Below are positions 17,613-26,510 of a stretch of DNA of 64,000 bases, in pieces (position 1 is the stretch's first letter; every line of letters starts with the position of its first letter). The DNA is taken from assembly GCF_900167115.1 (NCBI RefSeq), contig NZ_FUXZ01000010.1:99072-163071 (forward strand). The letters are read 5' to 3'. Made by a program: the position numbers and the translations under genes. Below the pieces are notes generated by a model. It was not told the origin of the DNA. It made no database searches and saw only the letters and a program-made list of their open reading frames with translations. The DNA is from Eubacterium uniforme (GTDB lineage Bacteria; Bacillota; Clostridia; Lachnospirales; Lachnospiraceae).

Positions 17613-20600
17613 ATGAAATTTGGTAAAAAGGCTATAGCTATTATGCTTTGTACTTCTTTAGGTTTGACTATTAATGTAAATGCTACTGAGTATCAAAATT
17701 CTGCTAAGTATCAAAATGATACTAAGTATTATGATGAATTAATGGAATTTGAAAGCGGAAGTGAGAATCTAGAACTTGATGATAAAGGCAGTGAATTTCA
17801 AACTAAGAGATTAATAGTTGAGGGAGAAGTTGATAAGGATATATTAGACCATATTGATGATAAAGATGTTTTAGTTACTGATAGTGGATATAGTGTGATA
17901 TCATTTGCTGATGAAGAAGATACAAAGGAAGCATATGATTATTTAAGAAAGAATAATGAAATAAAAAGTGTATCTGGTGAGAATGTATATGGCGTAAATG
18001 ATATTAATGAAGAATATTATGTTAAGGATGCAGATATAAATTGGGAGCGTAATAGTGTATATAGTGAAGACTATACAGCAAATGATTTCTTGAGAAAAGA
18101 TAATTTATCATGGGGGAGTGATTTTATTGAAAGTCCATTTTTAGTTGATTACATAAAGGGTTCAAAAGATATTAACAAGAAGGATGTTGTTGTTGCAGTA
18201 ATTGATACGGGGGTTAATACAAAACATAGTATTTTTGAAGATAGAATTGTTGATGGAGCTCGTTCATTTGTCTTTTCGGAGCCAGGTATTGATGATAAAT
18301 ATGGCCATGGTACACATGTTGCAGGTATAATAGTAGATAATACTCCAAGTAACGTTAAAATACTCCCAATAAAGGCATTAGGTGCAAATGGAAAGGGAAG
18401 TGATCTTTCTATTTCAGCTGCAATTGATTATGCAGTAGAAATGGGGGTAGATGCAATTAATATGAGTCTTGGCGGTAAGGCAACATGGACTACATCATTA
18501 GTTGAAGATTCTATTAAGAATGCGAAAAATAATGGAATTAGTGTTGTTGTATCTGCAGGTAATGAAAATGATAATGCAGATGAATGTTCTCCATCAAGAA
18601 GTGATGCGTGCATTACTGTTTCAGCATGTGATGATAAAGGAAATATTGCTGATTTTTCAAATTATGGAGATTGCGTTGATGTATGTGCACCAGGAGTTTT
18701 TATTTATTCATCGTATAAAAGTATGTATGGATATTTAGATACATATAATTATGAGAGCGGCACCTCAATGGCGACACCTTATGTGACTAGTGCTATTTGT
18801 ATGGTAAAGATGCTTCATAAAGATTTTGATGTAAATCAGGTTGAAGAGTTTATTGAAGAGCACGTTGATGAGTATGTGGCTGATAAAAATTACGGTAGTG
18901 GTATTATAGATTTAGGTAGTTATTTAGATGGTGAAAGATGTAGTGATGTTATATTTGATCATTCAAGTGGAAATCCAGAGGATAATCCGATAGAAGTAAA
19001 ATTATCTTGTGCTACCGAAGGTGCAAGTATATATTATACAACTGACAATACAACACCAAGTGTTAATAATGGTATAAAGTATAGTGAACCAATTATAGTT
19101 GAACATAAAGCACAGATTAAAGCAATAGCTATAAAGGAAGGTTTATTAAATTCTAATGTTACTAAGGCTGAATATATAGGTGATAATGAAGTTTTTGATA
19201 GTGATTACTTGGTTCGTGATGGAGTAATATGTGGATTTAAAGGAAATATTGGATTATTAAGTTTAAGAGACGGTTTAGAAATACAAGCACAGAAAATAAC
19301 TGAGATAGGATATAGAGCTTTTAGAAAAGCTAAGGTTGGTGACCTTGTCATATCAGAGGATATAGTAAAACTTGGTGAAGAAGCATTTGCTGATTCACCG
19401 GTAGAGCATGTATATTTTCTAGGACAAATTAAATATATAGGATCACGTTGTTTTTATAATTGCAAGAATTATAATGTTGCATGCAGTAGACTAACTAGTT
19501 GTGCATATGTAGGGGATGAAGCATTTGGTAAATGTCCGAAGGCGGAATATATAGAGTTGCCTAGTTGTTTACATATTGGGAAAAATATTGCTAAGGAATG
19601 TGAAAATCTAAAAGTAATAGGTGCTCCAAAGTGTAAAAATGTTGAGAATGATTGTGGAACAGTAATTGATAAAAATACAACATTCCAGGCATATACTGGT
19701 GAAGGTGTAAAGGTTACTTCTAATGTTGATGAATATATATATTTATATTATGAATTAGATGAAAAAGTATATGGTGGTAAAGTAGAAAAAGGACAGACTG
19801 TAATTGTTCCAAAGAATGTAGACATTTATGCAATGTATAATAATTCTTTTAAGTATTTGGATTTTAATGGTGATAGCGTAGGGTATTATGTTTCTGGTTT
19901 AGGAATGGAGGTTGAATCAGTAGATTATTGTATTAAAGAAGATACAGTTATTTCTTATTCTGAGAAGAGTGTAAAGAATGATGTATCTGAGGCTTTAGTT
20001 TCATTTGAAGATGACGTTATACACGCTGAAAATGGGGAAATACCTAATATAAAGGTTTCTTTATTTGGTACAGAACTTAAAGAAGAGGATATGGATATAG
20101 TTTGTGAAGATGTTTTAAAAACTGGAATTGCAAAAATGGTAATTACTGGTAAGGGTGATTATAAAGGCGTAAAAGAAGTATATTATTATGTTTCAGAAAA
20201 GAAAGATAATGAAGTTATTGAAGATAATAATAATGAAACAGATAAAAAAGATGATTCTAAGAGTGATGTAAAGATTAGTGTTGTAACTAATGATAAATTA
20301 GATGGTAAGAACACTTCAGATTGTGAAAATACTTCTAAACTTATAAAAAAATCAGCAATTAAGAAGGCTAGATATTCTAAGGGAAAACTTAGATTGGTTT
20401 GGAAGAAGGTAAAGAATATTAATGGCTACCAGATTGCTATATCTTCAAGCAAGAAGTTTAAAAAGAATGTTAAGACTATAAATATAAAGAAATCATCCTG
20501 CTATAAGAAGATTATTAAAAAATTAAAGAATAAGAAATTATTTTTAAGATTTAAAAAGAAAAAGGCTGTATATGTTAGAATTAGAACATTTGTAAAGAAT

Positions 20601-20654
20601 GGTGGTAAGAATACATATAGCTTATGGTCTAAAGTTGTTAAGGTTAAGTATTAA
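17613..20654 (+). CDS. Secreted subtilisin-like protease with BspA-type repeats
   Basis: A 1013-residue multidomain exoprotein. Signal peptide 1-24 (MKFGKKAIAIMLCTSLGL...). The peptidase S8 domain has Asp198 (VIDTG), His232 (HGTHVAG) and Ser385 (GTSMATP), a full triad. After it come a chitobiase-C-terminal/Fn3-like domain (about 455-515, YYTTDNTTPS), BspA-like leucine-rich repeats (about 535-690, e.g. ITEIGYRAFRKA) and a C-terminal Lys-rich Fn3-like domain (about 915-1013). No sortase motif. I chose ATG 17613 (AGAGGTG just upstream) since longer frames run into the preceding terminator. Likely degrades host or dietary protein, or processes surface proteins. Confidence 0.9.
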   Translation: MKFGKKAIAIMLCTSLGLTINVNATEYQNSAKYQNDTKYYDELMEFESGSENLELDDKGSEFQTKRLIVEGEVDKDILDHIDDKDVLVTDSGYSVISFADEEDTKEAYDYLRKNNEIKSVSGENVYGVNDINEEYYVKDADINWERNSVYSEDYTANDFLRKDNLSWGSDFIESPFLVDYIKGSKDINKKDVVVAVIDTGVNTKHSIFEDRIVDGARSFVFSEPGIDDKYGHGTHVAGIIVDNTPSNVKILPIKALGANGKGSDLSISAAIDYAVEMGVDAINMSLGGKATWTTSLVEDSIKNAKNNGISVVVSAGNENDNADECSPSRSDACITVSACDDKGNIADFSNYGDCVDVCAPGVFIYSSYKSMYGYLDTYNYESGTSMATPYVTSAICMVKMLHKDFDVNQVEEFIEEHVDEYVADKNYGSGIIDLGSYLDGERCSDVIFDHSSGNPEDNPIEVKLSCATEGASIYYTTDNTTPSVNNGIKYSEPIIVEHKAQIKAIAIKEGLLNSNVTKAEYIGDNEVFDSDYLVRDGVICGFKGNIGLLSLRDGLEIQAQKITEIGYRAFRKAKVGDLVISEDIVKLGEEAFADSPVEHVYFLGQIKYIGSRCFYNCKNYNVACSRLTSCAYVGDEAFGKCPKAEYIELPSCLHIGKNIAKECENLKVIGAPKCKNVENDCGTVIDKNTTFQAYTGEGVKVTSNVDEYIYLYYELDEKVYGGKVEKGQTVIVPKNVDIYAMYNNSFKYLDFNGDSVGYYVSGLGMEVESVDYCIKEDTVISYSEKSVKNDVSEALVSFEDDVIHAENGEIPNIKVSLFGTELKEEDMDIVCEDVLKTGIAKMVITGKGDYKGVKEVYYYVSEKKDNEVIEDNNNETDKKDDSKSDVKISVVTNDKLDGKNTSDCENTSKLIKKSAIKKARYSKGKLRLVWKKVKNINGYQIAISSSKKFKKNVKTINIKKSSCYKKIIKKLKNKKLFLRFKKKKAVYVRIRTFVKNGGKNTYSLWSKVVKVKY

Positions 20655-20711
20655 TAGTAAGTATTAAAATGATACTAACAAATAACTATTGAAAGAAAAA
20701 ATATAATTCAT

Positions 20712-20750
20712 AAAAAACATGTATCTATTTTTAATAGATACATGTTTTTT
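20712..20750. terminator. Bidirectional terminator between convergent genes
   Basis: A perfect 18-bp inverted repeat: 20712-20729 (A-tract then CATGTATCTATT) against 20733-20750 (AATAGATACATG then T-tract), loop of three. The A and T tracts let it serve both the subtilase and the convergent Fn3 gene. Confidence 0.9.
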
Positions 20751-20808
20751 GCTTTAAATAATATATTGTTATTATTTATATATTTAATTGTATTATCTAG
20801 ATGATTAT

Positions 20809-21906
20809 CTATTTAATAAATACAGCTTCAGCAGAATATCTAAGTGGAGAGGAGAATATCTCCTTCTTGAATTTTTTATCTGCTGTTACATAGAAGTAAT
20901 AATGCTTTCCGTTAACTAATGCTTCTTTTTTGATTTTCTTTACCTGGAAAGAAGTTGCTTTGTTCTTAACTGTTTTAATCTTTTTGAAGTTCTTAGTGCC
21001 TTTAGTTGATGCATAAATTGTATAGCTTGTAGCACCTTTAACCTTTTTCCAAGAAAGTTTAATTGAGCCGTTTTTATAATCAGATGTAGCAATAGTATCA
21101 AGAGCGTTAGTTATGTACTTTGTAGCCCATTTACCATATACTTTTTTTCCATTGAAAGTTGTATATGATCTGATTTTGATTTTATAAAAAGCTGTACTAT
21201 CAATTTTCTTGATTTCTAATGAACTTGATTTTGAAGTTGCTTTTTTATATTTTACCTTCTGAGTTTTTATAACTTTACCTTTGGCGTTACATATTTTGAT
21301 TTGCACGCCATCTGCATAAGCTGCTCTATCCCATGATAGGAAAACTTCTTTTAATGTTGGATAACATTCTGAAATAGTCACCTTGCTAGGTGCAGTAGGA
21401 ATAAGCTTTATGTCTTCTTTTTTTAATGTGATAAACTTTGAGTTTGTATCAATTTTATATTCGCCTTTTTCATCAGTAAATACTGGGTAGATTTTAATAT
21501 CATCATCAATGGATGTTCCTTTTTCAAAACTTAATGTTGCAGTAAGTGTAATTACTGTTCCAGCTTTTACTTGAGTGATTTGTGAATCGTTAAGTTTTAT
21601 TAAAGTCTTTTTATTACCATAGTTTACTTCGTATGCATTAGCATTTGCTGCGCTTTTAAATGAAATTATGATTTTATTTTCAAATATTTTATCAACTTTT
21701 GCACTGTTTTGTACTTCATCAGATATTACAATATCTTTTTTTGTTTCTTCTGAGTTAGTAGTAGTTTGAGTACTATCAGTTTTTGTTTCTTCAGCATATA
21801 CTGTTTTAGATAGAGAAGACTCCATATTATTTATAAATGGAGTATAACTAAATAATGTAAAGGTTGATAATGCAACAAGTGCATATGTACTAATTTTCTT
21901 TTTCAT
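20809..21906 (-). CDS. Secreted fibronectin-type-III-like repeat protein
   Basis: 365 residues with a signal peptide (MKKKISTYALVALSTFTL...) probably cut after VYA at 38, a Thr/Glu-rich stretch, then three beta-rich modules. The last two (about 180-270 and 275-365) show the Fn3 pattern with WDRAAYADGVQI and WKKVKGATSYTIY. The C-terminal module resembles that of the convergent subtilase. No catalytic motif or wall-anchor signal. Likely a surface or matrix protein. GGGAGG lies six bases before ATG; it has its own promoter. Confidence 0.75.
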   Translation of the reverse strand: MKKKISTYALVALSTFTLFSYTPFINNMESSLSKTVYAEETKTDSTQTTTNSEETKKDIVISDEVQNSAKVDKIFENKIIISFKSAANANAYEVNYGNKKTLIKLNDSQITQVKAGTVITLTATLSFEKGTSIDDDIKIYPVFTDEKGEYKIDTNSKFITLKKEDIKLIPTAPSKVTISECYPTLKEVFLSWDRAAYADGVQIKICNAKGKVIKTQKVKYKKATSKSSSLEIKKIDSTAFYKIKIRSYTTFNGKKVYGKWATKYITNALDTIATSDYKNGSIKLSWKKVKGATSYTIYASTKGTKNFKKIKTVKNKATSFQVKKIKKEALVNGKHYYFYVTADKKFKKEIFSSPLRYSAEAVFIK

Positions 21907-21939
21907 TTTATTCCTCCCGATATAATACGTATAAATAGT

Positions 21940-22000
21940 AAGGTTATTTCTTCTTGATATAACCTTCTCAATTATAACAAAGGAAATGGTTACTTTTCAA
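21940..22000 (-). promoter_or_regulatory. Promoter and inverted repeat of the Fn3 gene
   Basis: On the minus strand TTGAAA (21995-22000) and TATAAT (21971-21976) are 18 bases apart. Directly after the expected start site is an inverted repeat AAGGTTAT/ATAACCTT (21940-21947 and 21959-21966), well placed for a roadblock operator or leader hairpin. Confidence 0.6.
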
Positions 22001-22039
22001 GATAAGTTGATAACATTTTATCAATAATGAATTTATGTG

Positions 22040-22092
22040 TTGACGAATAGATTTTATCGTGATATTCTCTATTCGAGTTAGCAAATGCTAAC
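22040..22092 (+). promoter_or_regulatory. Flavodoxin promoter with palindromic operator
   Basis: TTGACG (22040-22045) and TATTCT (22063-22068) are 17 bases apart. A perfect inverted repeat GTTAGCA-AA-TGCTAAC (22077-22092) lies at the predicted transcription start, flanked by ATTC and GAAT. The GTTAG...CTAAC arms recall metal-regulator boxes of the DtxR/IdeR kind. Iron control would fit a flavodoxin, but the regulator is not identified. Confidence 0.55.
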
Positions 22093-22165
22093 TGAATCAT
22101 TTGAAAAAACTTGTGAACTATAATTACAAATGATTAGTTAAAGGATTAATTAGGAGGCATTGGAA

Positions 22166-22594
22166 ATGGACAAAATTTATGTTGTATATTGGTCTCAGAC
22201 AGGAAATACAGAAAGTATGGCAAATGCAATTGCTGCAGGAATTAAGGAAGCTGGTAAGGAAGCAGCAGTTGTAACACCATCAGAAATTAGCGCAGATGAT
22301 TTAAATAATGCAAGCGTATATGCATTAGGTAGTCCAGCTATGGGGGCTGAAGTAATTGAAGAGGAAGAAATGGAACCTCTTGTAAGTGCTATTGAAGCAA
22401 ATGTTAGCGGAAAGAAAATTGCTTTATTCGGATCATACGGATGGGGCGATGGTGAATGGATGCGTTCTTGGGTTGAACGTATGACAGCTGCAGGCGCTAC
22501 TGTAATTGGTGGTGAGGATGCAATTTGTCAGGATGCACCGGATGGTGATATGGAAGCTAAACTTGCAGCATTAGGAAAAGAGTTAGCAAGCTAA
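22166..22594 (+). CDS. Flavodoxin
   Basis: A 142-residue short-chain flavodoxin, an FMN electron carrier that can replace ferredoxin when iron is scarce. The FMN phosphate loop is WSQTGNTESMA at residues 9-19; GSPAMGAE and LFGSYGWGDGEWM are the flavin-contacting loops. I chose ATG 22166 because AGGAGG is eight bases upstream; the TTG two codons earlier is too close to it. It is followed by DUF3793, a frequent neighbour in Clostridia. Confidence 0.95.
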   Translation: MDKIYVVYWSQTGNTESMANAIAAGIKEAGKEAAVVTPSEISADDLNNASVYALGSPAMGAEVIEEEEMEPLVSAIEANVSGKKIALFGSYGWGDGEWMRSWVERMTAAGATVIGGEDAICQDAPDGDMEAKLAALGKELAS

Positions 22595-22627
22595 TTAGTG
22601 TATTAAGAAAGATTTGTGAATTTAATT

Positions 22628-23182
22628 ATGTTAGAAAAAGAACTCATTTATTATTGCGCTCCAACATTAGCAGGGATGAAAACAGCCAATCTATTTAGTT
22701 TTAAATTCCAAGAAAAAAATAAATTCCTCAAAGATATTTTCGCATTGAACAACGCTGCTAATGGAAAAGGAGTGAAAATAGACATTTTAAGCATTAGGGA
22801 AAACAGGGCTTTGATTTATGTTTATCGCATAAAGGCTCTAGTGAAAGATTTGTCTAAACCAGGTGTTTTTGATATTTTAACTAAGTATGGTTATGATACA
22901 AATGGGGATGTAGAAGAATTACTTAATGTGTTAAAAACCAGGCTTAAAATGACTATATGCTTTCCACATGAAATAGGATTGTTTTTAAGTTATCCAGTTG
23001 AAGATGTATCTGAGTTCATACGTCAAAATGGTAAAAATTGTAAGTACTGTGGATTGTGGAAAGTATATTGTAATGTTGATGATGCAAAAGCACTTTGTAA
23101 AAAGTATGAGCATTGTCAAGCCGTCTATAGACGGGTGTTTAAAAACGATAGAAACATCGCTCAGATGATAGTTTCTGCATAA
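22628..23182 (+). CDS. DUF3793 family protein
   Basis: 184 residues starting MLEKELIYYCAPTLAGMKTA, with the conserved CAPTLAG..N.F start, a CFPHEIGLFLSYP motif (about 116-128) and the cysteine-rich NGKNCKYCGLWKVY end of DUF3793. Function unknown; the family commonly sits beside flavodoxin and ferrous-iron transport genes, so an iron- or redox-linked role is inferred. The start is uncertain: a GTG at 22616 is also in frame, and AAGAAAGA is the only nearby ribosome site. Confidence 0.8.
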   Translation: MLEKELIYYCAPTLAGMKTANLFSFKFQEKNKFLKDIFALNNAANGKGVKIDILSIRENRALIYVYRIKALVKDLSKPGVFDILTKYGYDTNGDVEELLNVLKTRLKMTICFPHEIGLFLSYPVEDVSEFIRQNGKNCKYCGLWKVYCNVDDAKALCKKYEHCQAVYRRVFKNDRNIAQMIVSA

Positions 23183-23223
23183 ATCATTTTCTATACCGGA
23201 AGTTGATTTTACATACTTCCTTT

Positions 23224-23288
23224 AACTGATGAGAAAACTCCTAATCATCAGTTCGTAAGCAACCGTAGTTTAACTACGGTTGCTTTTA
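23224..23288 (+). terminator. Terminator of the flavodoxin-DUF3793 operon
   Basis: AAGCAACCGTAGTT (23257-23270) pairs with AACTACGGTTGCTT (23272-23285), followed by Ts. A second hairpin just before it, AACTGATGA (23224-23232) with TCATCAGTT (23245-23253), has no T run. Confidence 0.85.
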
Positions 23289-23309
23289 TGTTTTTAATTA
23301 GTTTTTGTA

Positions 23310-23339
23310 TAGACAGAAATATTCTGTTTTTGATATACT
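23310..23339 (+). promoter_or_regulatory. Promoter/operator of the hydrolase-tautomerase pair
   Basis: TAGACA (23310-23315) and TATACT (23334-23339, extended TGA) are 18 bases apart. A perfect inverted repeat ACAGAA-ATA-TTCTGT (23313-23327) covers the -35 and spacer, a good repressor site. Confidence 0.6.
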
Positions 23340-23415
23340 ATGAAAAGGGTAAAGAAAGAAAATTGAAAGTATAGATGAGTGAGGTTGTTTATAGATTGTT
23401 TGTAGAATTAGGATG

Positions 23416-23456
23416 AAGGAGGATGATTGATACGTTAAGTATCAAGAATAGGTATG
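23416..23456 (+). promoter_or_regulatory. Ribosome site separated from start by a hairpin
   Basis: The only strong Shine-Dalgarno (AAGGAGG, 23416-23422) is 31 bases from the ATG at 23454. Between them TTGATAC (23427-23433) and GTATCAA (23439-23445) can form a 7-bp hairpin. Folding it out would leave about 12 bases, near normal spacing. All in-frame codons between 23424 and 23438 include stops, so no earlier start is possible. Confidence 0.5.
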
Positions 23457-24338
23457 TCAGAAAAAATATACGAAAAGATTCGTAGGGAGTATGGCACTAG
23501 TGACAGGGAGAGAGATAAGAATGAAAAAACACCTGATGATATCGAAAGATTTGATGATATTAGATATGGGGATGATGCATTCTTTAATGTGCTAGATGTT
23601 TATAGACCTAGGAATTGTCATGGGAAAAAATTACCAGTTATTGTTAGTGTCCATGGTGGGGCATTTGTATATGGGAGTAAGGAAGTATATCAGTATTATT
23701 GTATGAAGTTAGCGCAGAGAGGATACGCTGTTGTTAATTTTTCGTATCGTCTTGCTCCAGAATTTAAGTTTCCGGCAGCACTTTATGATATGAAAGAAGT
23801 GTATGAATGGATTCTTTATAATAAGGATGAGTATGAATTTGATATAGAGAATACATTTGCTGTAGGTGATTCGGCAGGTGCTAATTTATTAGGAATATAT
23901 GCTGGAATCGCAAGTAGTGAGGATGCTAGTAGAGAGTTTGGAATTGTTCATCCAAGTGAAGTTAAGATTAAGGGTATTGCTCTTAATTGTGGTAAGTTCG
24001 TTCTAGAAAAGTTTGATGAACTTAACGAGGATAAACTCTATGAGTGTATTTTCGAGGATGGTGGTACAAGGGCTGAATTTGATAAGGCGAATGTTGTTAG
24101 ATATGTTACATCTAATTATCCAAATACTTTCGTTATGACTTGCTTAGGTGACTTTTTAAAGGAACAGCCTAAGTACTTAGTTCCTAAACTTGAAGAAGAA
24201 AAAGTTAATTTTGAGTATCGTATTTATGGAGATGATGATAATCCACTTTGGCATGTGTTTCACTGTCATCCTACTCTAAAGGAGGCAGTAATTTGTAATG
24301 ATGATGAATGCGATTTCTTTAGAAAATGCATGGATTAA
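23454..24338 (+). CDS. Alpha/beta hydrolase (HSL/BD-FAE-like esterase)
   Basis: 294 residues with the oxyanion-hole motif VHGGAF at about 62-67 and nucleophile elbow GDSAGAN near 142-148 (Ser in the middle). LAPEFKFPAALYDM is the family's L-A-P-E...P-A-A motif. The catalytic Asp should lie in VMTCLGDFL and His in WHVFHCHP. These are cytoplasmic carboxylesterases; substrate unknown. No signal peptide. It is followed 18 bases later by a MIF-like gene, which suggests one transcript. Confidence 0.88.
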   Translation: MSEKIYEKIRREYGTSDRERDKNEKTPDDIERFDDIRYGDDAFFNVLDVYRPRNCHGKKLPVIVSVHGGAFVYGSKEVYQYYCMKLAQRGYAVVNFSYRLAPEFKFPAALYDMKEVYEWILYNKDEYEFDIENTFAVGDSAGANLLGIYAGIASSEDASREFGIVHPSEVKIKGIALNCGKFVLEKFDELNEDKLYECIFEDGGTRAEFDKANVVRYVTSNYPNTFVMTCLGDFLKEQPKYLVPKLEEEKVNFEYRIYGDDDNPLWHVFHCHPTLKEAVICNDDECDFFRKCMD

Positions 24339-24356
24339 ATATAAAGGAGGATGGTT

Positions 24357-24695
24357 ATGCCATTTATAGATGTAAAAACTAATGTAGCAGTATCTGATGA
24401 TAAGAAGGAAAATATTAAATCGGCTTTAGGACAGGCTATTAGCTTACTACCTGGAAAGTCAGAGAACTGGCTTATGGTTGGAATTAATGATAATTATGAT
24501 TTGTGGTTTAAAGGTGATAAGTCGCCAGCAGCCATGGTAGAAGTAAAAACTTATGGTGTTAATGCACAGGGTAGTGAAAATTTAACTGTTGAAATATGTA
24601 ATCTTTTGAATAATGAATTAGGTATTGCAACGGGAAGAATATATGTTAGTTATTTTGGAACTCCTAACTGGGGTTGGGATGGAAGAAATTTCTAA
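24357..24695 (+). CDS. MIF-like phenylpyruvate tautomerase family protein
   Basis: 112 residues beginning MPFIDVKTNV; removal of Met would leave the N-terminal proline that is the catalytic base of the tautomerase/MIF superfamily. The C-terminal GRIYVSYFGTPNWGWDGRNF matches the MIF-type end. I chose ATG 24357 because AAGGAGG is six bases upstream and it creates Pro-1; an in-frame ATG two codons earlier touches the ribosome site and would bury the proline. Physiological role in bacteria is unclear. Confidence 0.88.
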   Translation: MPFIDVKTNVAVSDDKKENIKSALGQAISLLPGKSENWLMVGINDNYDLWFKGDKSPAAMVEVKTYGVNAQGSENLTVEICNLLNNELGIATGRIYVSYFGTPNWGWDGRNF

Positions 24696-24711
24696 AGGAA
24701 CATGTTAGTAA

Positions 24712-24752
24712 AAGAGACTTTCGTCAATTTGTTTGATGAAAGTCTCTTATTA
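24712..24752 (+). terminator. Terminator after the tautomerase gene
   Basis: AAGAGACTTTCGTCA (24712-24726) pairs with TGATGAAAGTCTCTT (24734-24748), with one G-U pair and a short, A-interrupted T tract. Confidence 0.75.
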
Positions 24753-24765
24753 TGTAAAAATTTTT

Positions 24766-24800
24766 TGAACCTTTTTTAACTCTATGAAAATATATAAGTG
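24766..24800 (+). promoter_or_regulatory. Possible ECF-type promoter of the sigma operon
   Basis: TGAACC (24766-24771) followed by six Ts resembles the -35 of ECF sigma autoregulated promoters (GAACCTTTT-like). A matching -10 is not clear. It lies 80 bases ahead of the sigma gene. Confidence 0.3.
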
Positions 24801-24850
24801 AAGAACAAAATTTGTTCTTGAAAAAAGTAGGTACTTACGGGAGCGATTGT

Positions 24851-25354
24851 ATGGAAAAATCATATATTGAGAGTGTGATAAATGAATATGGACGTGATAT
24901 ATATTCATTTTGTGTTTATTTAACTGGAAGTAGACATGAAGCTGATGATTTATATCAACAGGTATTTCTTATTGCAATTGAGAAAAACAATTTGGATGTT
25001 GATAATAATCCTAAGTCTTATCTGTTAGCTATAGCAGCAAATGTTTGGAATAATAAGAAAAGAAAGTTTTTATGGAGGCAAAACAAAGCCCAAACTATAC
25101 ATTATGAAAAAGATAATTTAGAACAGATTGCTGTAGAAAAGGACTCGCCCGAGAATGAGTTTATAAAGAGGGAAGAACTTATTAGGGTACGTAAACTTGT
25201 TGATGAACTACCAGATAAGATGAAGGTGGTAATTCTTCTGTATTACATGGAAGACATGTCTATAGAAGAGATTTCTAAAACTCTCAGAATTCCAATTGGA
25301 ACGGTGAAAAGCAGGTTGCATCAAGCTAAGAAAAAATTGAAAGAGAGGTTATAG
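24851..25354 (+). CDS. ECF-type RNA polymerase sigma factor
   Basis: 167 residues with sigma region 2 (IYSFCVYLTGSRHEADDLYQ, about 16-35) and region 4 (LPDKMKVVILLYY..EEISKTLRIPIGTVKSRL, about 118-158), and no region 1 or 3: a group IV sigma factor. Start ATG 24851 has GGGAG nine bases upstream; the frame continues up but without a ribosome site. The downstream membrane protein, one base after the stop, is its likely anti-sigma factor. Stimulus unknown. Confidence 0.92.
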   Translation: MEKSYIESVINEYGRDIYSFCVYLTGSRHEADDLYQQVFLIAIEKNNLDVDNNPKSYLLAIAANVWNNKKRKFLWRQNKAQTIHYEKDNLEQIAVEKDSPENEFIKREELIRVRKLVDELPDKMKVVILLYYMEDMSIEEISKTLRIPIGTVKSRLHQAKKKLKERL

Positions 25355-25355
25355 T

Positions 25356-26435
25356 ATGAAGGACAAGTTAGATTCTTTGTTAGAGAATGCTTATAAGGAA
25401 AGATTTGAACCTGGTAAAGATTTGAACGATCGCATATTACATGAAAAAAATAATATAAAAGTATTAAATGATGATGTAAGGTTAAGAAAGGATAAAAAGA
25501 ATATGAAGAGGAACTTTGGGGATTTATTTACTAAAGTGGCGGTTGTGGCATTTTGCGTTGTAAGTATAGGTGGAATTGGATTTTTTGCAATTTCAAAAGG
25601 AGGAATAAATCCATCATCAGATAAAAAAACGGCTAAGGAAGGAACTACTGTTGTTGAAACAACAAGTGAAATTGCAGAAACACAGTCATTAATTGAGGAG
25701 AAAGAAACTGAGGAAGAATTTCCAGAAAATAATGAGGCAGAAAATATTGAGTGGAAAAAACTTTCAAAAAAATATGATTTTTCTTCAATAATTACTGGTA
25801 AAGAAGGTACAGATAAGGATGGATGGGTATATCGAGAATTAGATGTTTCTGATAGTGGATATGCTAATGTAAGATATTATTATGATTCTTATCAGGAAGC
25901 AATTGAGGCCAGTGGACTTCATAATATATTATCTAAGGATTATAAAAGAATGAATCGTGAAGGTACAATTTGTTATACAGATATAATTAGCCTAGAAGGT
26001 ACACAGAAGTTACTTGAAAGATCTGTTGATGCAAAATTCCAATATAAAAATGGTTTTGTATTTTTAACACAGGATTATGATAATCATAATATGGAAGATA
26101 TGAGTTTTACAGATGGTGCATTGCAAAACCCAACAAATGAAAGAGTATATACTAGCAAGAGTGGAATTAAATTTACATTAAGGGATGGTACAACATGTTA
26201 TCCTGCCTATGATGATGAAGAACAGGTTAAGTGTACTAGAACTAGTATTTTGAGTGATAAAAGAAAATATATCATTACAATTGAACTTAGAGGGTTAAGT
26301 GAAGATGAAATGCATGAGGTTCTTGATACAGTTGTAATGCCTGATGATAATGTAGATATTAACAAAGTACCAGCAAGTGAGAAGAGGGCAGATATAGTTA
26401 AAGAGATTAAGAAAAATGCCCCTAAAAAGAAATAA
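25356..26435 (+). CDS. Probable membrane anti-sigma factor
   Basis: 359 residues: a 50-residue basic cytoplasmic N-terminus (LENAYKERFEPGKDLNDRIL), one membrane helix at about 62-84 (VAVVAFCVVSIGGIGFFAIS), a Thr/Glu-rich linker, and an extracellular domain of about 240 residues without recognised motifs. That topology, and the position one base behind an ECF sigma gene, indicate an anti-sigma factor. The outer domain resembles nothing I can name. Identification rests on context. Confidence 0.7.
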   Translation: MKDKLDSLLENAYKERFEPGKDLNDRILHEKNNIKVLNDDVRLRKDKKNMKRNFGDLFTKVAVVAFCVVSIGGIGFFAISKGGINPSSDKKTAKEGTTVVETTSEIAETQSLIEEKETEEEFPENNEAENIEWKKLSKKYDFSSIITGKEGTDKDGWVYRELDVSDSGYANVRYYYDSYQEAIEASGLHNILSKDYKRMNREGTICYTDIISLEGTQKLLERSVDAKFQYKNGFVFLTQDYDNHNMEDMSFTDGALQNPTNERVYTSKSGIKFTLRDGTTCYPAYDDEEQVKCTRTSILSDKRKYIITIELRGLSEDEMHEVLDTVVMPDDNVDINKVPASEKRADIVKEIKKNAPKKK

Positions 26436-26479
26436 TTTGAGTACGAATATTAGGGTAAAAAATATTTTTTGAAAAAGTA

Positions 26480-26508
26480 TTGACAATTAAATAACGTAGT
26501 GATAATAT
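26480..26508 (+). promoter_or_regulatory. Promoter of the manganese riboswitch transcript
   Basis: TTGACA (26480-26485), 17 bases, TAATAT (26503-26508) with an extended TGA. Confidence 0.75.
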
Positions 26509-26510
26509 AT

